Assembly: GCA_903895055.1 (NCBI GenBank)
Contig: CAITSL010000030.1
Location: 1-10,879 of the forward strand
Direction of reading: 5' to 3'
DNA: 10,879 nt
Source: an uncultured bacterium
GTDB taxonomy: Bacteria; Patescibacteriota; Minisyncoccia; Phycocordibacterales; UBA9973
In this document: positions 6,658 through 10,879 of the stretch, piece after piece
Layout: each line of letters starts with the position of its first letter
Numbering within the stretch: position 1 is the first letter of the stretch
The notes under the pieces: generated by a model
The model's input: only the letters and a program-made list of their open reading frames with translations
Database searches by the model: none
Told to the model about the DNA's origin: nothing
Made by a program: the position numbers and the translations under genes

Positions 6658-7216
6658 ATTTTTGCTTCTACTTGGACCATCTGGCGTTGGTAAAAGTGCT
6701 ATTATCGATGAGCTGCTAAAATTAGATAGCAGATTTATCTACATTTCACCTTTCATGACAAGACCACTAAGAGACGGAGAGAGAAATAAAATTCCAGTAA
6801 ATGATGAAGAAATAAATATCATGTGGAATGAAGGGAAATTTTTGGTTGTAAATGAATTGTATGATGGTATACGTTACGCAACCCCTTTGTCGCCAATAAC
6901 TCAAGCCTTGACTCAAAAATGTTTTCCAGTTTTAGACTGGCCAGTTAGTCAGATGAGTATTATGGCTAAAACATTTCCTAACCAACTTTATTCAGTATAT
7001 GTTTTTCCACCATCAATTGATATCTTGCGTGAACGTTTGTCGAGAGATGGCAGAGATAGTACTGGAAGTAGGGTTCAGAGTGCTTGCAAGGAATTTGAAG
7101 AATTTTTTTCCCAAAGATATGACAATCTGTTTGATGTGTCAATCTCTTGTGAGGAAGGTAAACTTCTTGAAATTGCGAGTACAATCTATGAGAAATATCT
7201 AAAGTCTTTTAATTAA
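6650..7216 (+). CDS. Divergent guanylate-kinase-like P-loop nucleotide kinase
   Basis: A 188-residue protein of guanylate kinase size and order. The P-loop GPSGVGKS (9-16) is perfect. TRPLRDGE (37-44) matches the TRPxRxGE motif, with both phosphate-binding arginines (Arg38, Arg41). YVFPPSIDILRERLSRDGRD (117-136) is the family's lid region. The GMP-base pocket is altered. The segment holding yeast Tyr51 is shortened to GERNKIPVND. The guanine-reading Glu70 (in FIEW) is Val66 in FLVVNEL. The DIDxQG motif is LDWPVSQM (95-102). Tyr76 (yeast Tyr79) is kept. This pattern suggests a kinase that phosphorylates a nucleotide other than GMP, perhaps the product of the two preceding enzymes. It is the last gene before a strong terminator. 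A degenerate true Gmk is the alternative. Confidence 0.8.
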   Translation: MSKFLLLLGPSGVGKSAIIDELLKLDSRFIYISPFMTRPLRDGERNKIPVNDEEINIMWNEGKFLVVNELYDGIRYATPLSPITQALTQKCFPVLDWPVSQMSIMAKTFPNQLYSVYVFPPSIDILRERLSRDGRDSTGSRVQSACKEFEEFFSQRYDNLFDVSISCEEGKLLEIASTIYEKYLKSFN

Positions 7217-7224
7217 GAAATCTA

Positions 7225-7259
7225 AACCAATACTTTTCAAATGTTGAAAAGTATTGGTT
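7225..7259 (+). terminator. Strong intrinsic terminator after the nucleotide-enzyme operon
   Basis: A perfect 16-base-pair stem (7225-7240 with 7244-7259) and a 3-base ATG loop, followed on + by CTTTATTTTAT. It begins 8 bases after the kinase stop codon. The minus strand also has T-rich sequence beyond the stem, so it may work in both directions. It closes the operon and separates it from the paralogue at 7332. Confidence 0.88.
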
Positions 7260-7291
7260 CTTTATTTTATAGCAAAAGAATCAATATTCTG

Positions 7292-7320
7292 TTATCATAT
7301 AACAATGTTATTAACATAAT
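7292..7320 (+). promoter_or_regulatory. Possible promoter for the second zinc-ribbon gene
   Basis: TTATCA (7292-7297, 4 of 6), a 17-base spacer and CATAAT (7315-7320, 5 of 6). The predicted start is about 5 bases before the ATG at 7332. Because the region is very AT-rich, a chance match is possible. Two short palindromes overlap it: GTTAT-CAT-ATAAC (7291-7303) and ATGTT-ATT-AACAT (7305-7317). The strong terminator just upstream makes a separate promoter necessary. Confidence 0.4.
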
Positions 7321-7331
7321 TTTTTTATAAA

Positions 7332-7658
7332 ATGATAAAAATTAATTTTAAAAAAGATAAATATAGGGAATCACGGGGAGGATATTCTCGTTTCTTTAAT
7401 GTTTTCTGCCATCATTGTGATACAAAAATTTTAACTTATCAAAAAGATGGTCCAGGAGAATTAAAGCGTATGTATTTAGATAGAATTGTAACTCCAGAAA
7501 ATTTAGCCAAATTGCAAAGCTTACCAATAAAAAATGTCGAAAATTTGATTTGCACAAAATGCAAATATATTATAGCTATTCCATATGTGTATCCTATAGA
7601 AAAAAGAAAGGCTTTTCGTATATTTGCAGGGGCTATAACTAAAAAAATTACGAAGTAG
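7332..7658 (+). CDS. Zinc-ribbon-like small protein with two CxxC motifs (paralogue of 4608-4991)
   Basis: A 108-residue protein with CHHC (26-29) and CTKC (74-77). It carries the shared core YQKDGPGELKRMYLDRI (36-52), the SRGGYSRFFNVF lead-in (14-25) and a C-terminal AFRIFAG-TKK stretch (94-105). It is about 45% identical by eye to the protein at 4608-4991. It lacks that protein's longer N- and C-terminal ends and 5 residues between the knuckles. Zinc binding is inferred from the cysteine pairs; the function is unknown. It lies just outside the terminator of the four-gene operon, so it is separately transcribed, and the two paralogues bracket the three enzymes. Its start has no Shine-Dalgarno site. 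Confidence 0.78.
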   Translation: MIKINFKKDKYRESRGGYSRFFNVFCHHCDTKILTYQKDGPGELKRMYLDRIVTPENLAKLQSLPIKNVENLICTKCKYIIAIPYVYPIEKRKAFRIFAGAITKKITK

Positions 7659-7700
7659 TAAAGATAAAACATTAATTAATTATGAGCACTTTACTTTTTT
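7657..7700 (+). terminator. Weak possible terminator before rpsF
   Basis: AGTAAAG (7657-7663) pairs with CTTTACT (7689-7695), which runs into TTTTT (7696-7700). The stem is only 7 base pairs, AT-rich, with a 25-base loop, and it overlaps the proposed rpsF -35. It is a tentative call. Confidence 0.25.
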
Positions 7701-7718
7701 AAGAGTTTTTGCTAATAT
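7690..7718 (+). promoter_or_regulatory. Candidate promoter for rpsF-ssb-rpsR
   Basis: TTTACT (7690-7695, 4 of 6), a 17-base spacer and TAATAT (7713-7718). Only 7 bases separate the -10 from the ATG at 7726, so transcription would begin at or next to the start codon and the mRNA would be leaderless. That leaves no room for the S6:S18-binding leader seen before rpsF in many bacteria. Confidence 0.45.
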
Positions 7719-7725
7719 ATGGTTC

Positions 7726-8244
7726 ATGTCAGAAAATGAAAATAAAGACAAAAAAGAAGTTTCTGTTGATGAAACAGAAAATAAAGAGCCCAAAGTATAT
7801 GAAATTGGATATCTTTTGACGCCTAAAATATCCGAAGAAGAAATGCCGGCCATTTATGGTAATTTAAAAGAGCTACTGCTTTCTTTGGGCGGCAAAATGA
7901 TTTCAGATGAAATGCCGGTTATTATCCCGCTCGCTTATACCATGCAGAAAACGGTTCAGAATGTCAGAAATAAATATAATACGGCCTATTTTGGTTGGAT
8001 GAAATTTTATATGGATGCAAATATCGCACCAGATTTAAAAAAGAAATTGGACTTAGACGCAAATATTATTAGATTTTTGATTTTAAAAACGGTCAAAGAA
8101 AATACTATTGCAGCCAAGAGGTTTATGCATAAAGACCCGCTCCGCAAGAAATTTACAGCCAAAAAGACCGGTGAAAATGAAGAAGTTGCCCCGATCAACA
8201 AAGAGGAGATAGATAAAGAGATCGATGCGATGGTTGCAGTATAA
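7726..8244 (+). CDS. rpsF: 30S ribosomal protein S6
   Basis: A 172-residue protein with an S6 ferredoxin-like domain at about 24-125. It starts with KVYEIGYLLTPKISEEEM (24-41), has LKELLLSLGGKM in the first helix, then the Ala-Tyr strand region, and the RFLILKT strand (about 115-121) near the domain end. S6 sits on the 30S platform and binds 16S rRNA together with S18, encoded two genes downstream. The protein is longer than usual (about 95-130 residues). The N-terminal 23 residues are a charged Lys/Glu tail, and the C-terminal 45 residues are also charged and probably disordered. The gene order S6-SSB-S18 is the classic one and supports the call. The start has no Shine-Dalgarno site. Confidence 0.9.
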   Translation: MSENENKDKKEVSVDETENKEPKVYEIGYLLTPKISEEEMPAIYGNLKELLLSLGGKMISDEMPVIIPLAYTMQKTVQNVRNKYNTAYFGWMKFYMDANIAPDLKKKLDLDANIIRFLILKTVKENTIAAKRFMHKDPLRKKFTAKKTGENEEVAPINKEEIDKEIDAMVAV

Positions 8245-8247
8245 AAC

Positions 8248-8289
8248 AATTATCAATTAATAATTACGAATTACGAATTACGAATTAAT
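8248..8289. repeat. AATTACG heptamer tandem repeat, copy 2
   Basis: Six consecutive 7-base units: AATTATC, AATTAAT, three perfect AATTACG, and AATTAAT. The block fills the gap between rpsF and ssb and ends 3 bases before the ssb ATG, where a ribosome binding site would normally be. It matches the block at 20-51. Confidence 0.85.
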
Positions 8290-8292
8290 AAT

Positions 8293-8739
8293 ATGTATTT
8301 AAATAAAGCAATTGTTATAGGAAATCTTACTCGCGATCCGGAACTTCGTTCTTTGCCTTCCGGCATAAAAGTTTGCTCTTTTTCCCTGGCTACCAATCGG
8401 GTTTGGAAAGATAAAAATGGGGCAAAACAAGAATCGGCCGATTATCACAACGTGGTCGTCTTTGGACGCCAAGCCGAAACAGTTGCCCAGTATATGAAAA
8501 AGGGAAGTTCTATCCTCGTTGAAGGCAGAATGCAAACCCGCAGTTGGGATGACAAAACCAGCGGAGAGAAAAAGTATCGGACTGAAATAGTAGCTGATCG
8601 CACACAGTTTGGACCAAAAGGAGGAGCCAGTACTGGGGGAAGTCCGGCTACCAAAATGCCAGTCGAAGCCAAGGGAGAAGAACTCGATTCGATAGAGTAT
8701 CCCGAAGAAGACATTAATCCGGAAGACATTCCATTTTAA
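8293..8739 (+). CDS. ssb: Single-stranded DNA-binding protein
   Basis: A 148-residue SSB with one OB-fold domain (about 1-110) that begins with the family motif NKAIVIGNLTRDPELR (4-19). It contains the expected SFSLATNRVWKD (29-40) and an ADYHNVVVFGRQAETVAQYMKKGS stretch (49-72), followed by LVEGRMQTRSWDD. A short Gly/Pro linker leads to the acidic tail ending EDINPEDIPF, the conserved hook for RecQ, polymerase and other partners. It protects single-stranded DNA in replication and recombination, and recA lies nearby on the other strand. Length is normal for the family. It lies between the two ribosomal protein genes and is cotranscribed with them. It has no Shine-Dalgarno site, only the heptamer repeat in front. 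Confidence 0.96.
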   Translation: MYLNKAIVIGNLTRDPELRSLPSGIKVCSFSLATNRVWKDKNGAKQESADYHNVVVFGRQAETVAQYMKKGSSILVEGRMQTRSWDDKTSGEKKYRTEIVADRTQFGPKGGASTGGSPATKMPVEAKGEELDSIEYPEEDINPEDIPF

Positions 8740-8747
8740 ATAAAAAT

Positions 8748-8948
8748 ATGAAACAAGATTATTTTTCAGCCAACAATATCAAACACATAGACTATAAGGA
8801 TGTAACGATTCTAAAAAAGTTCTTAAATCCAAATGGTAAAATTATGAGCCACAAACGCACTGGAGTTACTTCCAAGAACCAAAGACAGCTGGCTCTAGCA
8901 GTAAAGCATGCTCGATTCCTGGGACTGCTTCCTTTTGTTGTAAAATAA
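8748..8948 (+). CDS. rpsR: 30S ribosomal protein S18
   Basis: A 66-residue basic protein with the S18 core: YFSANNIKHIDYKDVTILKKFL (5-26), then the signature GKIMSHKRTGVTSKNQRQLALAVKHARFLGLLPFV (30-64), including the SHKRTG and KHARFLGLLPF blocks. It is slightly shorter than the E. coli protein (75 residues). S18 pairs with S6 on the 30S platform. It starts 8 bases after ssb without a Shine-Dalgarno site. It is the last gene of the + transcription unit and faces efp across a hairpin-rich gap. Confidence 0.95.
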   Translation: MKQDYFSANNIKHIDYKDVTILKKFLNPNGKIMSHKRTGVTSKNQRQLALAVKHARFLGLLPFVVK

Positions 8949-8955
8949 GAAATAC

Positions 8956-9031
8956 AACCCCCTATGTCCCCCTTGTCAGGGGGATTTTGAATTCCCCCTC
9001 TCCTTATTAAGGAGAGGGTAGGGTGAGGGTT
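8956..9031. repeat. C/G-run double-hairpin element, copy 1 (possible bidirectional terminator)
   Basis: The element fills the gap between the convergent rpsR and efp genes. It contains CCCCC-TTGTCA-GGGGG (8968-8983) and a second stem of 10 base pairs (8996-9005 with 9009-9018, loop ATT). The ends AACCCCCTA and TAGGGTGAGGGTT can also partly pair. A related copy lies at 9655-9722; both share CCCCCTTGTCAGGGGG and GAGGGTAGGGTG. It lies where both convergent transcripts must end, but long T-runs are lacking, so the terminator role is inference. Confidence 0.75.
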
Positions 9032-9034
9032 TAT

Positions 9035-9613
9035 TTATGCCCGTTCCACGTATTCGCCGGTTTCAGTGTTGACTCGGATAGTGTCGCCTTCACTCACAAA
9101 CATCGGAGTGGAAAGAGTGGCGCCATTTTCTAGGGTGATGATTTTATTGCCACTTTTGGAAGTATCTCCGCGGACGGCCGGGGGAGCTTCTTTGACTTTG
9201 AATTCCATTTTTACCGGCAAAGAAAGCTTAATCGTGATTTCTTCTCCGTCGTTGTCCCAGACGAGGGCAGTGACATTTTCATTCGCTTTTAAAAACTTTC
9301 CAGCGGTGCCGATCAGATTTTCATCCAACTTAAAACGATTTTTCGGATCTTCTGGATCACAAAACCAAAATTCACCCCGATTATGATACAAGAACTTCAC
9401 ATCTTTTTTACTGATATCGGCTTCGTCGGCAGTATCGGAAACGTGGAAAGTAGCCGCAATGGTTTTGCCGGTCAATAAACTTTTCAATTTTACTTGGTTT
9501 TGAGGTTTCCTTTGTTGAGTGCGGGCGACGTGGCTCTCTACCACTTCGCAAGGATCACCATTGTAAATAATTATTTTCTTTTCGCGAATTTCGCTGTATT
9601 GTAATTGAGACAT
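9035..9613 (-). CDS. efp: Translation elongation factor P with an atypical tip loop
   Basis: A 192-residue EF-P with all three domains: the KOW-like domain I (about 1-63), an OB domain II with KFLYHNRGEFWFCDPED (73-89) and a domain III ending GDTIRVNTETGEYVERA (176-192), where the GDTSKSG and TGEYV signatures are present. EF-P enters stalled ribosomes and relieves pausing at polyproline. The odd part is the tip of domain I. Where E. coli has KPGKGQAF with modified Lys34, this protein aligns without gaps as RTQQRKPQ, with Gln34 between Gln33 and Arg35. There is thus no Lys34, no rhamnosylation-type Arg at that position, and no PGKG turn. The start is 6 bases after a -10-like box, with no Shine-Dalgarno site. 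Confidence 0.93.
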   Translation of the reverse strand: MSQLQYSEIREKKIIIYNGDPCEVVESHVARTQQRKPQNQVKLKSLLTGKTIAATFHVSDTADEADISKKDVKFLYHNRGEFWFCDPEDPKNRFKLDENLIGTAGKFLKANENVTALVWDNDGEEITIKLSLPVKMEFKVKEAPPAVRGDTSKSGNKIITLENGATLSTPMFVSEGDTIRVNTETGEYVERA

Positions 9614-9619
9614 GAATTC

Positions 9620-9647
9620 ATATTAACAGATTAAATTTTAAAGGCAA
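9620..9647 (-). promoter_or_regulatory. Candidate promoter for efp
   Basis: Read on the minus strand: TTGCCT (9642-9647, 4 of 6), a 16-base spacer and TAATAT (9620-9625) with a TGT extension. Only 6 bases lie between the -10 and the ATG, so efp would be transcribed as a leaderless mRNA. Confidence 0.45.
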
Positions 9648-9654
9648 ATAATCA

Positions 9655-9722
9655 AACCCCCTTAATCCCCCTTGTCAGGGGGAAAGGAAAACCCTCCCTG
9701 ACAAGGGAGGGTAGGGTGGGTT
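9655..9722. repeat. C/G-run double-hairpin element, copy 2
   Basis: It lies between recA and efp (both -). It contains CCCCC-TTGTCA-GGGGG (9667-9682) and a perfect CCCTCCCT-GACA-AGGGAGGG hairpin (9692-9711). The two halves are also inverted copies of each other (CCCTTGTCAGGG against CCCTGACAAGGG), so one long stem could form instead. It shares CCCCCTTGTCAGGGGG and GAGGGTAGGGTG with the copy at 8956-9031. It would be transcribed at the 3' end of the recA mRNA. Confidence 0.75.
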
Positions 9723-9732
9723 GTATTTTGTT

Positions 9733-10770
9733 TTAGATCTCTTCCAAAAACTTTTTACGAATTTCCTTTAGGATTTGGTCGGCGATTTTAGTGTTTTCTT
9801 TTAGGAATTTACGAGTAGAATCATAGCCCACACCTAACTTAATCTTTTCCTTGCCCTCACCGGAAGGGGAGTAGAAATATGAATTACCACTCTTTTCAAT
9901 CACTTTAAATTTTTCGCCGAGCGCAATGATTTCTCCTTCGCGAGATATGCCTTCATTGTAAATAATATCAAATTCTGTCTGCTTGAACGGCGCGGCTACT
10001 TTATTTTTTACCACTTTTACCCGAGTGCGAGAACCAACTACATCTTCTCCCTTTTTAATTTGAGCGATTTTGCGAATATCCAGACGGACAGAAGTATAAA
10101 ATTTCAGAGCCTTGCCTCCCGGGGTCGTTTCCGGATTACCGAACATCACGCCGATTTGCATGCGAATTTGATTGATAAAAATAACGACTGTTTTCGATTT
10201 AGCCACGATGGCTGTCAATTTACGAAGCGCTTGTGACATCAGACGCGCTTGTTTGCCGACATGATAGGCTCCCATATCACCCTCGATTTCGTCTTTGGGA
10301 GTGAGGGCGGCGACGGAATCAACTACGATCACGTCGATTTTCCCGGTGCGCACCAAACTCTCTACAATTTCAAGTGCTTGTTCGCCGGTATCCGGTTGAG
10401 AAATCAGAAGATCATTTATTTTTACTCCAAGCTTTTTGGTATATTCCGGATCCATGGCATGTTCGGCATCAATATAAGCGCAAATGCCACCGAGTTTTTG
10501 CGCTTCAGCTACGATGTGCGAAGCCAGAGTCGTTTTCCCGGAAGATTCCGGTCCGAAGATTTCAATAATGCGTCCGCGAGGGATCCCGCCGACGCCAAGC
10601 GCCATATCGAGGCCGATTGATCCCGTTGGGATTACATTTAGGTCCACCCTGGGAGTGTCGCCCATTTTCATAATGGCTCCTTCTCCGAATTTTACTTGAA
10701 GCGCTTTTAAAGTATCATCCAAACCCGATATGCCCACTCCCTTATCCTCTTTTTTTTCTTTTTTCTTCAT
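9733..10770 (-). CDS. recA: Recombinase RecA
   Basis: A 345-residue RecA. It drives homologous pairing and strand exchange and stimulates LexA-type self-cleavage. The Walker A motif GPESSGKT (73-80) is perfect. It is followed by YIDAEHAMDP (about 99-108), the Walker B strand IDVIVVDSVAAL (about 145-156), the L1/L2 region with INQIRMQIGVMFGNPETTPGGKALKFY (about 200-226), and the C-terminal domain with KLGVGYDSTRKFLKEN. It is close to normal length. The N-terminus begins with a Lys-rich run (KKKEKKEDK), and the C-terminus stops at FLEEI without the long acidic tail of E. coli RecA. The leader between the upstream gene's stop codon and the ATG is only 28 bases and holds a stable hairpin. Confidence 0.97.
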   Translation of the reverse strand: MKKKEKKEDKGVGISGLDDTLKALQVKFGEGAIMKMGDTPRVDLNVIPTGSIGLDMALGVGGIPRGRIIEIFGPESSGKTTLASHIVAEAQKLGGICAYIDAEHAMDPEYTKKLGVKINDLLISQPDTGEQALEIVESLVRTGKIDVIVVDSVAALTPKDEIEGDMGAYHVGKQARLMSQALRKLTAIVAKSKTVVIFINQIRMQIGVMFGNPETTPGGKALKFYTSVRLDIRKIAQIKKGEDVVGSRTRVKVVKNKVAAPFKQTEFDIIYNEGISREGEIIALGEKFKVIEKSGNSYFYSPSGEGKEKIKLGVGYDSTRKFLKENTKIADQILKEIRKKFLEEI

Positions 10771-10779
10771 AAATTTTTT

Positions 10780-10808
10780 CCGCCTGAGGCGGATCAGCCT
10801 ATGGCTGA
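10780..10808. repeat. CCGCC/CAGCC double hairpin before recA
   Basis: Two adjacent perfect hairpins: CCGCCT-G-AGGCGG (10780-10792) and TCAGCC-TAT-GGCTGA (10794-10808). On the recA strand the first ends about 9 bases before the recA ATG, and the second contains the TAG stop of the upstream partial gene. Its GC-rich, symmetrical make-up differs from the AT-rich surroundings, which suggests a dispersed repeat. It could also affect recA translation. Confidence 0.65.
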
Positions 10809-10879
10809 AATATTATTTTATAATTTTTTTCATCTATATGCCCAAATTTATCTTGGGCCTTGATCACAACTTGATTATA
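10799..10879 (-). CDS. C-terminal fragment of an unidentified protein (runs off the window)
   Basis: The minus strand stays open from the window edge for 26 codons and ends at TAG (10799-10801). The translation contains VVIKAQDKFGHIDEKNYKIIF, an alternating hydrophobic pattern like the last two beta strands of bacterial Ig-like or glucodextranase-B-like domains (V-x-A-x-D-x-x-G-x-x-x-x-x-x-x-I-x-F). Such domains occur in surface or exported proteins. The rest of the gene is outside the window, so the product cannot be named. It lies 28 bases upstream of recA on the same strand and could share its transcript. Call it a probable gene end rather than a proven one; the evidence is codon pattern and resemblance only. 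Confidence 0.5.
   Translation of the reverse strand, partial: YNQVVIKAQDKFGHIDEKNYKIIFQP

Noticed and set aside
7701..7726. S6:S18-binding autoregulatory leader before rpsF
   Set aside because: The interval between the zinc-ribbon gene and rpsF has no GC-rich stem with a CCG bulge, and the likely promoter leaves no leader.
20..8289. CRISPR array from the heptamer repeats
   Set aside because: The units are 7 bases, tandem and without spacers, and no cas gene is present.
9066..9386. Long + strand open frame opposite efp
   Set aside because: It is antisense to a clear EF-P gene, has no recognisable domain or start signal, and is explained by the codon use of efp. The same holds for the frames opposite recA (10249-10699), ssb and the cyclohydrolase.
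10816..10858. Possible minus-strand promoter for recA (TTGGGC, 17 bases, TATAAA)
   Set aside because: The -35 matches only 3 of 6, and the whole stretch is better explained as the coding end of the upstream gene. GCCCAA/TTGGGC there is also a chance small hairpin.

Overview
This window looks like part of a small-genome bacterium of the Candidate Phyla Radiation (Patescibacteria, most likely Parcubacteria-like). The evidence is indirect. The DNA is AT-rich and the proteins are lysine-, isoleucine- and asparagine-rich. There is a compact run rpsF-ssb-rpsR converging on efp-recA. Several small proteins have no recognisable function, and short intergenic hairpin and heptamer repeats of a style I associate with these genomes are present. 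No rRNA, tRNA, CRISPR array or transposase was found.

Left part (1-4483, all +): a DUF2156-type acyl/aminoacyl-transferase-like protein; a small SpeD-family pyruvoyl decarboxylase followed 9 bases later by an EamA/DMT transporter; then a single-pass cysteine-rich exported protein overlapping by 4 bases a multi-pass sensor histidine kinase.

Middle part (4541-7259, +): a self-contained four-gene operon with a good promoter and a strong intrinsic terminator. It encodes a two-CxxC zinc-ribbon-like protein, a divergent GTP cyclohydrolase II with an N-terminal extension, a type-2 orotidine-phosphate-decarboxylase-like protein and a divergent guanylate-kinase-like protein. A paralogue of the zinc-ribbon protein (7332-7658) follows the terminator. 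The three enzymes carry changes at positions that define substrate or product in their families. Together they look like a dedicated pathway for an unusual nucleotide rather than riboflavin or UMP synthesis. This is the best candidate for an undescribed system here. Its three internal genes have strong Shine-Dalgarno sites, which the surrounding genes lack.

Right part (7690-10879): rpsF, ssb and rpsR on +, converging on efp and recA on -. EF-P has lost the usual modified lysine or arginine at its tip. The extreme right edge holds the last 26 codons of another minus-strand gene upstream of recA.

Two themes run across the window. Many gene starts lie only 6-12 bases downstream of a plausible -10 box, which suggests leaderless or near-leaderless mRNAs. 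Three kinds of short repeat (an AATTACG heptamer tandem, a C/G-run double hairpin, and a CCGCC/CAGCC double hairpin) occupy the intergenic spaces.
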